The notes beneath the pieces were generated by a model. The model was given only the letters and a program-made list of their open reading frames with translations, had not been told where the DNA came from and did not search any database. Below are positions 1 through 6,455 of a stretch of 15,005 bases of DNA, piece after piece. The position numbers were made by a program, and so were the translations under genes. Origin of the DNA: an uncultured Hungatella sp. (GTDB lineage: Bacteria > Bacillota > Clostridia > Lachnospirales > Lachnospiraceae); contig CAJUPQ010000083.1 in NCBI GenBank assembly GCA_910588505.1, forward strand, positions 1 through 15,005. Direction: 5' to 3'. The stretch's first letter is position 1, and every line of letters starts with the position of its first letter.

Positions 1-1
1 C

Positions 2-532
2 GCCAGGCAGGGGGCGCGGCCTATGTCGGATTTTGCCGACGGGCTTTCAGGGCTTCTTTTGAAGGGAGCCAACGGCTACGCGGGGCTGGAAAATATCCAG
101 CAGTTCTATAATATAATGAACGGTATGTTGATGAATGAGAGCGTATATATGCCTCTGCTTCATTTTATCCTTCCTTTTCAATATGAAGATAAGAATGTGA
201 TGTCGGAGATGTGGGTGGATCCGGATTCTGACAGGGGCGATCAGGAAGGCGCAAGAAGGATCAAGCTTTTTTTGAAGTTTGATATCCAGAACGTAGGCAA
301 GTTTGAACTGGTTCTGGGGCTTCAGAATCGGGAGGCCTCACTGCAGGTGTTTGTTCCGCCTCATCTGGTGAAGGAGGATAAGCGGATCCAGTCCGATGTG
401 GCGGATATCCTAAAGAACAACGGGATTCGGTTCAGCCAGCTTATGGTGCGCCGTCATACCCGGGATCGGCGGGTTGACGAGATTTTCCCTGAGATACGGG
501 AGAGGGAGAGAACGATCAATGTCAGAATTTGA
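2..532 (+). CDS. FliK/YlqG-like flagellar-cluster protein, C-terminal part (5' end outside window)
   Basis: The reading frame is open back to the first bases (…A-R-Q-G-A-R-P before the Met codon at 23), so the true start is probably upstream and only about 176 C-terminal residues are seen. No signal peptide or membrane segment is visible. The C-terminal half alternates short strands (residues such as RRIKLFLKFDIQNVGKFEL, then a Q-V-F-V-P-P stretch), which resembles the flagellar hook-length control type C-terminal domain that senses hook length and switches export specificity. It overlaps by 14 bp a gene for a soluble FlhB-like C-terminal domain, the same order as ylqG-ylqH of Bacillus subtilis. 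That synteny is the main basis for the call. Alternative: an uncharacterised flagellar-cluster protein. The end and frame are certain; the family call is moderate. Confidence 0.6.
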   Translation, partial: ARQGARPMSDFADGLSGLLLKGANGYAGLENIQQFYNIMNGMLMNESVYMPLLHFILPFQYEDKNVMSEMWVDPDSDRGDQEGARRIKLFLKFDIQNVGKFELVLGLQNREASLQVFVPPHLVKEDKRIQSDVADILKNNGIRFSQLMVRRHTRDRRVDEIFPEIRERERTINVRI

Positions 533-854
533 TGAGATGATGCGGCAGAAGGCCGTAGCCTTAAAGTACAATCCGGATAAGAACGGAGCTCCGGTGATCG
601 TGGCGTCAGGTATGGGATATCTGGCTGAGAAGATCACGGAGACCGCTCTTGCGGCAGGGGTTCCGGTTTATGAGGATGATTCTCTGGCTACGCTTCTCAC
701 TCAGCTGCAGCTGGGACAGGAGATCCCCATTGAATTGTACCAGGCTATTGTGGATATCTACATATATTTTCTGGGCTATGTGCCTGGAGCGCAGGAGCAG
801 GAGGCTTCTGGGGCGCAGGGGGAAGAAATTCAGGAGGAGATGAGCGAACTGTGA
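519..854 (+). CDS. Soluble FlhB C-terminal-domain homologue (YlqH-like)
   Basis: The product is 111 aa. Its first 90 residues match the cytoplasmic C-terminal domain of the flagellar export gate protein FlhB: AVALKYNPDKNGAPVIVASG (residues 12-31), then a G-V-P-V-Y-E-D-D stretch and L-G-Q-E-I-P-x-E-L-Y-Q-A-I. The transmembrane half of FlhB and the autocleavage NPTH motif are absent, as in other stand-alone FlhB-like proteins. The tail (from about residue 90) is Glu/Gln-rich and low complexity. An ATG at 519 is chosen because it is preceded by GGGAGAGGGAG at good spacing and begins just before the stop of the upstream gene; the frame also extends upstream to 474 but without support. Stand-alone FlhB-C proteins are known beside flagellar genes and have been proposed to substitute for the FlhB C-terminal domain in export. 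The precise role here is inferred. Confidence 0.85.
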   Translation: MSEFDEMMRQKAVALKYNPDKNGAPVIVASGMGYLAEKITETALAAGVPVYEDDSLATLLTQLQLGQEIPIELYQAIVDIYIYFLGYVPGAQEQEASGAQGEEIQEEMSEL

Positions 855-897
855 GAATGAAGGCAGAGCAAAGTAGTGAGAAAAGGAGCAGATGATT

Positions 898-2277
898 ATG
901 TATCAGAATATAAGGAGACTGACAGCGCTGGTTCTTGCGATCCTTTGTCTGGCGGCCGCGCCTATGGAGTGTCTGGCAGCCACAAAGCCCATGAATTCCA
1001 TAAGCATTAAGATTTCCTCAAAGCTAAAGGCGGGCGTTAAACTGCCTCAGATTGACATCGGCAGCGGGACAGCCTCCGACGGGGGGATCCTGGTGACTCA
1101 GAAGGGCAGCCATTTTACAGTGACCTCCGCTACATGGACAGATAAGACTTCCAAGGAGGTGGTGGCTGCGGATGAGCCCAGGATGAGCCTGGTATTGGAG
1201 CCGGACGACGTAAGCGAGTACTATTTTCTGGCCAGCTATAAGGCGTCCAATGTAAAGGTCAGCGGGGGATCTTTTGTGTCAGCCAGGCGGGACGGGGATA
1301 ATTTGGTGGTGACCGTGAAAGTCAATCCCATAAGGGGCGAATATGACAGCCCCAGGGACGCGTATTGGAATGAGAAAAATCTGGGTGAAGCCAAATGGGA
1401 GAAGCCGGAGAATGGCTCCGGATACTATGAGGTGCAGCTTCTCAGGGACAATAAAAACGTGTTCAAGGTGGACCGGACTTCTGCTACCAACTATAATTTT
1501 TATCCGTATATGACCCAGACCGGAGACTATACCTTTAAGATCCGGACCATCCCTGGAACGGATTTTCAGAAGAGTTATGGAAAGCGGAGCGATTGGCTGG
1601 AATCCGGTCAGCTGGTGATCACGGAACGGTATGTTTCCGACGGCAAAGGACAGCAGAATGCCAGAGCCACGGCCGTAAAGGGCGTAGAGGATACGGTGGG
1701 CTGGATCAAGCAGGGAACTGAGTGGAAGTACCGTTTTCCCAGCGGCGACTTTAAGACCGGGGGCTGGGAGCGGATCAATGATAAATGGTACTATTTTGAT
1801 GATGCCGGACTTATGAAGAAAGGCTGGCAGAGCATAAACGGATTTTGGTACTATTTCCATGACAGCGGCGAGATGGCTCTGGGCTGGGTCAGGGTTGGTG
1901 ATAAATGGTATTATACGCGGCCTGAGAAAGAGGGCGTGTACCCGGAAGGATCCATGTTTTCTTCCGGATGGCGGGTGATTGCGGGGTATTATTATTATTT
2001 TAATCAGGATGGCAGCGTTTATACGGGATGGCTTAAGGAGAATGACAAGCTGTATTATCTAAACGTGCTGGACAACAGCCTTCAGGGGGCTATGTTTACA
2101 GGCTGGATCCGCCGGGACGAGAAAACTTATTTTGCGGATTCTAACGGGGAGATCGTGGTAGGCTGGTATCAGATCGACGGACTGTGGTATTATTTCTATC
2201 CTGGTTCCGGCGAGATGGCGTATAATACGGAGGTTGACGGTTTTTATCTGGATCCTGACGGAGTGTGGCGGCAGTGA
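898..2277 (+). CDS. Secreted cell-wall-binding protein with choline-binding-type repeats (paralogue 1)
   Basis: The product is 459 aa. Residues 1-28 are a Sec signal peptide: Arg pair at 6-7, a hydrophobic core LTALVLAILCLAAA, and a likely cut near ECLA-A. Residues 30-145 form a beta-rich unknown domain. Residues 155-245 resemble a fibronectin-III-like fold with A-K-W-E-K, G-Y-Y-E-V-Q-L and Y-T-F-K-I-R. From about 268 to the end there are seven G-W repeats with W-Y-Y-F cores, typical of CW_binding_1/choline-binding repeats (PF01473) that bind choline-decorated teichoic acid. Two ATGs are possible at 892 and 898; AAAGGAG ends at 888, so 898 has the better spacing. The product is likely exported and held in the wall. 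It is closely related in layout to the next gene and sits between flagellar genes, so a role in fitting the flagellum through the wall is possible but inferred. No catalytic domain is seen. Confidence 0.85.
   Translation: MYQNIRRLTALVLAILCLAAAPMECLAATKPMNSISIKISSKLKAGVKLPQIDIGSGTASDGGILVTQKGSHFTVTSATWTDKTSKEVVAADEPRMSLVLEPDDVSEYYFLASYKASNVKVSGGSFVSARRDGDNLVVTVKVNPIRGEYDSPRDAYWNEKNLGEAKWEKPENGSGYYEVQLLRDNKNVFKVDRTSATNYNFYPYMTQTGDYTFKIRTIPGTDFQKSYGKRSDWLESGQLVITERYVSDGKGQQNARATAVKGVEDTVGWIKQGTEWKYRFPSGDFKTGGWERINDKWYYFDDAGLMKKGWQSINGFWYYFHDSGEMALGWVRVGDKWYYTRPEKEGVYPEGSMFSSGWRVIAGYYYYFNQDGSVYTGWLKENDKLYYLNVLDNSLQGAMFTGWIRRDEKTYFADSNGEIVVGWYQIDGLWYYFYPGSGEMAYNTEVDGFYLDPDGVWRQ
1699..2274 (+). repeat. 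Choline-binding-type cell-wall repeat array of paralogue 1
   Basis: About seven imperfect repeats of 20-30 codons, each centred on G-W followed by W-Y-Y-F/Y and a D-x-x-G turn (for example GWQSINGFWYYFHDSG). Two units are longer, with inserts around Y-T-R-P-E-K-E-G and L-N-V-L-D-N-S, as is common in clostridial arrays. The units are diverged at DNA level. Confidence 0.8.
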
Positions 2278-2369
2278 GTCTTATGTGGATCTTAGGCGGA
2301 AACCGGGCAGTGATTCAGGCTGTCAGGTGAGACAACATTTAACAGTGAAAATGGAAAGGCGGGTTAGAC

Positions 2370-3584
2370 ATGAAAGTTTGGGATCGGATAAAAAGGCTGG
2401 CTGCAGGTATGTGTGCGTTTGCCCTGGTGAGCGGGGCGACAGGCAGAGCCGGAGTTTTGACGACTTACGGCGCTACATCCTCCAGTGTGGTGGAAAATGT
2501 GACAGTGACCTTGACCGGAGCCTACGGGGAGGCGGAGGAGATTTTGGAGCCTTCTATTAAGGTTGGGGGAACGGACTGTACCCTGGGAGATTACCAGTAC
2601 GGCACGGATTTTGATAAGTGGAGGCCGGGCAAAAAAGTGCGGATCGACATCACGGTGGAGGCGGAAAACGGAAAAGTGTTTCCCGTATCTCTGAACAGTT
2701 CCCAGTGTAAGGTCACTGGCGCCAGCTTTGTTTCGGCCAGAGCCCTGGGAGACAGCAAACTTCAAGTGAAGGTAGACTACACGCCGGTTATGGTATTAGG
2801 CGGTACCACGTGGGCGGGATGGGACAAGACGGAGAGAAAGAAAGCCACTTGGAAATCAGTGAAATATGCTACCGGATACTCGGTGTCCCTCTATGGGGAC
2901 AACAAAGTGGTGAAGCGTCAGACTGTGAAAGGCACCAGCCTGGATATGGCGCCTTTCATGAAAAGCGACAGCAAGACCTATTATTTTGAGGTAAAAGCGA
3001 TCCCTACCACATCGGAGGAGAAGAAATACTTAAAGGAAGGCATTGCTGTGGCGTCCACGGATGACGAGTACGATTACAGCGAAAACTGGAATGATAATAC
3101 GGACGACGGCGGCTCGATCCGGGGCAATAATTATATTATGCCGGACGGGGAGAAATCCAGAAACAGCTGGAAAAAGGTATCCGGGCGGTGGTATTATTTT
3201 GACGAGAACGGCAGCATGGTGAAAGGCTGGAGGTATATCAATAATTTTTGGTATTTTATGGGCAGCGGCGGCGCCATGCAGACCGGATGGGTCAATCCGG
3301 CGGCGGATTCCTGGTTTTATATGAACGCCAACGGGGAGATGTGTACCGGATGGGTTGAGCCAAAACCGGGAGACTGGTATTATCTGGACGGCAACGGGTA
3401 TATGCAGCGAGGCTGGATCAACGTCGGCGGCCGGCAGTACTATCTGGACGGCAATGGAAAGATGCAGCGGGGCTGGGTCATGGTGGATGGAACGTGGTAT
3501 TACTTCAATGCTGACGGGAGCATGGTGACCAATGCGGTTATTGACGGATGGACTATCGGGGCCAACGGGGCCGCATACCAATAA
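2370..3584 (+). CDS. Secreted cell-wall-binding protein with choline-binding-type repeats (paralogue 2)
   Basis: The product is 404 aa with an N-terminal signal sequence (K-R-L at 8-10, core AAGMCAFALVSGATG, cut probably near residue 27 or 35). The region 40-230 aligns by eye with the upstream protein: both have a G-x-S-F-V-S-A-R motif, then A-x-W-K/E, a G-Y-x-V-x-L strand, and a Y-x-F-x-V/I-K/R-x-I-P strand, again suggesting a beta-sandwich pair. Residues 266-404 are five to six G-W/W-Y-Y cell-wall repeats (PF01473 type). An acidic linker D-D-E-Y-D-Y-S-E-N-W-N-D-N-T-D-D lies at about 231-246. The start is the ATG at 2370 behind GGAAAGG; the Shine-Dalgarno is weaker than in neighbouring genes. 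A tandem duplication followed by divergence is the simplest origin. The function is unknown; surface location is well supported. Confidence 0.85.
   Translation: MKVWDRIKRLAAGMCAFALVSGATGRAGVLTTYGATSSSVVENVTVTLTGAYGEAEEILEPSIKVGGTDCTLGDYQYGTDFDKWRPGKKVRIDITVEAENGKVFPVSLNSSQCKVTGASFVSARALGDSKLQVKVDYTPVMVLGGTTWAGWDKTERKKATWKSVKYATGYSVSLYGDNKVVKRQTVKGTSLDMAPFMKSDSKTYYFEVKAIPTTSEEKKYLKEGIAVASTDDEYDYSENWNDNTDDGGSIRGNNYIMPDGEKSRNSWKKVSGRWYYFDENGSMVKGWRYINNFWYFMGSGGAMQTGWVNPAADSWFYMNANGEMCTGWVEPKPGDWYYLDGNGYMQRGWINVGGRQYYLDGNGKMQRGWVMVDGTWYYFNADGSMVTNAVIDGWTIGANGAAYQ
3165..3581 (+). repeat. Choline-binding-type cell-wall repeat array of paralogue 2
   Basis: Five regular units with G-W plus W-Y-Y-F/L-D cores and an N-G turn (such as GWINVGGRQYYLDGNGKMQR), preceded by one unit beginning N-S-W-K-K-V. 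The two units around 3385-3480 are the most alike (Y-Y-L-D-G-N-G-x-M-Q-R-G-W shared), indicating recent repeat duplication. Confidence 0.8.
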
Positions 3585-3626
3585 ACAAACGGTTATAGAA
3601 TAGAAGGAGAAAGAGGAGAGAGGGCT

Positions 3627-4511
3627 ATGGGTTTAGTGTCATCAGTGACGGATTTGGGCAACGTCAGCACTTCTAACCGGCAGGTCGCTCAGACGGAGCA
3701 GGTCAGCGACAGCTTTAAGGAGGCGTTTCAAAACGCATATGGGAAGAGTCAGACGGAAAGTATGGACGACATCTTTGAGGAGGCGTCATCCCGATACGGG
3801 GTTTCCGTGAATCTGCTCAAAGCCGTCGCAAAAGCGGAATCAAATTTTAATCCTAAGGCGGTGTCAAAGGCCGGGGCTATTGGCGTGATGCAGCTTATGC
3901 CGGCTACTGCCAGGTCTTTGGGGGTTTCGGATCCTTATGACGCAAGGCAGAACATTATGGGTGGGGCTAAATATTTAAAGGAGAATCTGGAGCGTTTTGG
4001 CGGCAATGTGAATTTAGCTTTGGCAGCGTACAATGCCGGACCAAACAGTGTTCAGAAATATGGCGGGATTCCGCCTTATAAAGAAACCCAGAACTATGTA
4101 AAAATCGTCAATTCCTACCTGGATGGTTCCCCCCTTAGTTCCGGAAGGACCGTGCAGACAGGCGGGATGGGGAGTCTGTGGGGGTTCGGTTACGGAAACA
4201 GCGGTCTGTCAGGTCTCACGTCAGATCAGCTTTTGAGTCTATATGGAGTTTCGGGAGGCAGTGTGGGAAGTCTGCTGGATAATTCTTACGTTTCATCCGG
4301 CAGTCTGAATAACTCCTATGGCCTGTCAGGCCTGGGCAGTGATTATGGAACCAGCATTAACCGTTTGAGCATGTTCCTGGGCATGGCTTCGATAGATGAA
4401 GGAGGAGATACGGTTTCTCTCGATAAGGAAAGCTTTGCCAGTATGGTGGAGATCCTGCGGCTTCAGATGTTGATGAATGCCAGCAGGTCCGCAGGCAATG
4501 TGACTGTATAG
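3627..4511 (+). CDS. Lytic transglycosylase (SLT domain), probably flagellum-associated
   Basis: The product is 294 aa. Residues 45-165 are a Slt70-type goose-lysozyme-like domain: catalytic Glu71 in AKAESNFNP, the G-V-M-Q-L-M-P-A-T motif at 86-94, A-Y-N-A-G-P at 134-139 and N-Y-V at 156-158. This class cleaves the MurNAc-GlcNAc bond of peptidoglycan to give 1,6-anhydro ends. No signal peptide or membrane anchor is present; the N-terminus is polar (MGLVSSVTDLGNVSTSNRQ). Residues 170-240 are Gly/Ser/Leu/Tyr-rich and low complexity with repeated L-S-G-L-x-S-D-x and S-Y-G-L-S-G elements, followed by a short helical end. It starts at an ATG behind GGAGAGAGGG. Being inside a flagellar operon without a Sec signal, it may leave through the flagellar export apparatus and open the wall for the rod, as FlgJ or SltF does elsewhere. 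Enzyme class is firm; the export route is inferred. Confidence 0.9.
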   Translation: MGLVSSVTDLGNVSTSNRQVAQTEQVSDSFKEAFQNAYGKSQTESMDDIFEEASSRYGVSVNLLKAVAKAESNFNPKAVSKAGAIGVMQLMPATARSLGVSDPYDARQNIMGGAKYLKENLERFGGNVNLALAAYNAGPNSVQKYGGIPPYKETQNYVKIVNSYLDGSPLSSGRTVQTGGMGSLWGFGYGNSGLSGLTSDQLLSLYGVSGGSVGSLLDNSYVSSGSLNNSYGLSGLGSDYGTSINRLSMFLGMASIDEGGDTVSLDKESFASMVEILRLQMLMNASRSAGNVTV

Positions 4512-4552
4512 AGAGAAGAATGGATTGAGACATAAAGGAGGGCTACATAATT

Positions 4553-5176
4553 ATGAAGTTTAGAGATTGTGAAACCTGCATGGTGTACGGAACAGATAAC
4601 AAGCCTCTGTCCAGGGCCAGGGTTGAGACGGATGCAAAGGACAAGGTAACTTTATATTTTAACAACTATAAGCTGCGGAGCGTCAGATTTAAGACTTTTG
4701 TGGATTTTTATGATATGCAGCAGGGCCTTATGAGGGCCCGGTGCGAGCTGGTGATCCGGAAGAATGTCAATAAGGATATGGCAGAACCTTGGATGGCCGA
4801 TGTGAAGGTGCTGGAGGTAGCGGACGTGTTTCAGAGGCAGAAGGATCTGAGAGTGAGGGTGAACATCTCCACCAGCTTTACTACGGATGACGGCCGCTTT
4901 TTCTCGGGAACTATTAAGAATATCAGCGCAGGCGGTATTTTCCTGGTGACCTCCCAGGCTCTGCAGCCGGAGACGAGATTTTCGTTTTCTTACCGCTTTG
5001 ACGGGGAACCGTGCAAGGCCACTGCCAGGGTTCTCAGGGCCAGGGGGGCTACTGCCGGCGGGTTCGGCTATGGCTGTCAGTTCGTCCGGCTGCTTCCGGA
5101 GACAGAGGCTACTATCCGCAAATTCGTGTTTGCGAAACAGGTGGAAAATCAGAAGAATCCGGAGAGGAGACTCTAG
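4553..5176 (+). CDS. PilZ-domain protein (YcgR-like, probable cyclic-di-GMP effector)
   Basis: The product is 207 aa, soluble. Residues 1-90 form a beta-rich N-terminal region like the YcgR-N/flagellar-brake type. Residues 94-195 are a PilZ domain, recognised from Q-R-Q-K-D-L-R-V-R-V (94-103) and N-I-S-A-G-G (123-128), the latter matching the D/N-x-S-x-x-G half of the c-di-GMP site, and a G-x-G-C-Q-F-V strand near the end. The first half is imperfect: the usual R-x-x-x-R is here R95-x-x-x-x-R100, with Gln at the standard first Arg position. YcgR-type proteins slow or steer the flagellar motor when c-di-GMP is high. AAGGAGG at good spacing supports this ATG. The next gene begins on the last base of its stop, so the two are probably translationally coupled. 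Confidence 0.85.
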   Translation: MKFRDCETCMVYGTDNKPLSRARVETDAKDKVTLYFNNYKLRSVRFKTFVDFYDMQQGLMRARCELVIRKNVNKDMAEPWMADVKVLEVADVFQRQKDLRVRVNISTSFTTDDGRFFSGTIKNISAGGIFLVTSQALQPETRFSFSYRFDGEPCKATARVLRARGATAGGFGYGCQFVRLLPETEATIRKFVFAKQVENQKNPERRL

Positions 5177-6249
5177 TGAAACTGAACCTGGTCATGATCG
5201 TAAAGAATGAGGAGCGTTCCTTAAGGCGGTGCCTGAAGGCGGCAAAGCCTCTGGTGGACCAAGTGATCATAGCGGATACCGGGTCTTCGGACCGCACAGC
5301 GGAGATAGCAAGGTCTATGGGAGCCGTGGTAGTGAATTTTCCATGGGTTCATGATTTCTCCGCTGCCCGCAATTTCGCGCTGGAGCAATCGGACGGGGAT
5401 TGGAATCTGGTGCTGGACGCGGACGAGTATCTGCGTCCCTGCAGCAGAAAGAACCTGGAGAAGGCTTTGAGAAGTCGGAGCGGGGTGTGGCTTGGAGGGA
5501 TCACCAGGTATGATTCTTATCGGGATGGCGAGATTATCAGTCAGAGTACATCGGTGCTGCCCAGAGTGCTGCCCAGGGGAGTCAGGTATGAGGGGATCAT
5601 CCATGAGCAGCCAGAAGGAAATCATCCCTGCTACAGTCTGCCGCTGGCCGCGGACCACGACGGATATCTGGTGGAGGATAAGGGGGAGCGGAATCTGCTT
5701 TATCTTGAGGAAGCAGTGCGGCTTCATCCGGATGACGGATATTATCAGTTTCAGATGGCTTCCACCCTTCGAAATCTGAAAAGACTTGAGGAGAGCCTTC
5801 TGTATTTTCGGAATTTTTATCGCATGGCAGAGCCTGCCAGCGGATACCGGGCAGGAGGCGTGGTGCTGTATCTGTATACGCTTTTGGATGTGGGCGCTGA
5901 GGAGTGTCTTGACGAGGCGGCAAGGATTGTGGAGAGAGAAGAGAGGGTGCTGGGGGATTTTCCGGATTTCTGCTTTGTGTGCGGACTTTTTTATATGAAG
6001 AGAGTGCTGTCGGACGTGGAAAGGCATATGGCTCTGCTGCCTAATATCGAGAAGTGTTATCTTAAGTGTCTAAGTTTGGGTGAGCGGCCCTGGATGGGAG
6101 GAGTCGTGGGAACCGGGTCCTTCAAGGCGGCTTATAATCTGGGGGCCTGGTATGAGGTGTCCGGGCAGATGGAGATGGCAAAGCAGTATTACCGGGATGC
6201 GGCGAAGGCGGGGTATGGGCCGGCCAAGGCGCGGCTGCGGACAATTTAA
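5176..6249 (+). CDS. Family 2 glycosyltransferase with helical-repeat C-terminus (SunS-like)
   Basis: The product is 357 aa. The start is GTG at 5176, which shares its G with the stop of the PilZ gene (TAGTG) and follows GGAGAGGAGA; the frame is open further upstream but the domain begins here (K-L-N-L-V-M-I-V-K-N-E-E-R-S). Residues 3-100 are a GT-A fold: nucleotide-binding D34-T-G-S-S-D-R-T, then the metal-binding L-D-A-D-E-Y at 80-85. The family-typical I-H-E-Q (142-145) and D-H-D-G-Y (160-164) follow, then E-R-N-L-L. Residues 175-357 look like TPR-type helical pairs (for example L-E-E-A-V-R-L-H-P-D-D; G-Q-M-E-M-A-K-Q-Y-Y-R-D-A-A). This architecture is shared with peptide S-/O-glycosyltransferases and with flagellin glycosyltransferases of clostridia. 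Its position just upstream of two flagellins favours flagellin as acceptor, an inference; the sugar is unknown. Confidence 0.85.
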   Translation: MKLNLVMIVKNEERSLRRCLKAAKPLVDQVIIADTGSSDRTAEIARSMGAVVVNFPWVHDFSAARNFALEQSDGDWNLVLDADEYLRPCSRKNLEKALRSRSGVWLGGITRYDSYRDGEIISQSTSVLPRVLPRGVRYEGIIHEQPEGNHPCYSLPLAADHDGYLVEDKGERNLLYLEEAVRLHPDDGYYQFQMASTLRNLKRLEESLLYFRNFYRMAEPASGYRAGGVVLYLYTLLDVGAEECLDEAARIVEREERVLGDFPDFCFVCGLFYMKRVLSDVERHMALLPNIEKCYLKCLSLGERPWMGGVVGTGSFKAAYNLGAWYEVSGQMEMAKQYYRDAAKAGYGPAKARLRTI

Positions 6250-6325
6250 GATCATTTTCTTTTTTGATGTTTAAAGAGCAGGCAGTTAAAATTTGTGAAA
6301 AAAATATGAAAATCTTTCCGAAACC

Positions 6326-6355
6326 TTATGCACCGTCCGAACCTGCCGATATAAT
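6326..6355 (+). promoter_or_regulatory. Sigma-28-like promoter of flagellin gene 1
   Basis: GCCGATAT at 6345-6352 matches the sigma-28/SigD -10 consensus (GCCGATAA). The expected TAAA at about 15 bp upstream is poor (TTAT/TATG at 6326-6330). A perfect sigma-A -10 hexamer TATAAT overlaps at 6350-6355, also without a good -35. The site lies about 100 bp before the flagellin start, in a 206-bp intergenic gap. The promoter position is likely; sigma specificity is less sure. Confidence 0.6.
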
Positions 6356-6370
6356 AAACAGAAACGGTAA

Positions 6371-6416
6371 GACCAAGGATGGTCGCAGTGAGACGGTCCG
6401 GCTCCGGTAAGGGAGC
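6371..6416 (+). promoter_or_regulatory. Structured leader of flagellin gene 1 with CsrA-like GGA hairpin
   Basis: Two small hairpins lie in the predicted 5' leader. The first pairs GACCA (6371-6375) with TGGTC (6380-6384), leaving AGGA in the loop; the core CAAGGATG equals the CARGGAUG centre of the CsrA consensus. The second pairs GCTCC (6401-6405) with GGAGC (6412-6416). CsrA with its antagonist FliW controls flagellin translation in B. subtilis and others. Binding here is inferred from the motif only. Confidence 0.5.
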
Positions 6417-6455
6417 TTGAGAGCCGCGACAAGGCAAGGAAGGGGTTGCGGATAT

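Noticed and set aside
1279..1860. Long open frame on the minus strand inside the first cell-wall-binding gene
   Set aside because: It is antisense to a clearly coding gene with signal peptide and repeats, has no ribosome binding site of note, and shows no recognisable domain; long antisense frames are expected in this codon use.
1699..3581. Tandem repeats as a possible CRISPR or mobile repeat
   Set aside because: The repeats are diverged, in frame and encode G-W/W-Y-Y cell-wall-binding units, so they are protein repeats.
5221..6027. 268-codon minus-strand open frame opposite the GT2 gene
   Set aside because: It mirrors the GT2 coding frame, has an Ile/His/Pro-rich composition typical of antisense frames, and lacks domains.
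6241..6280. Possible terminator after the upstream GT2 gene
   Set aside because: Only a 4-bp AT-rich arm pair (ATCA/TGAT) around a T-rich loop; too weak to call.
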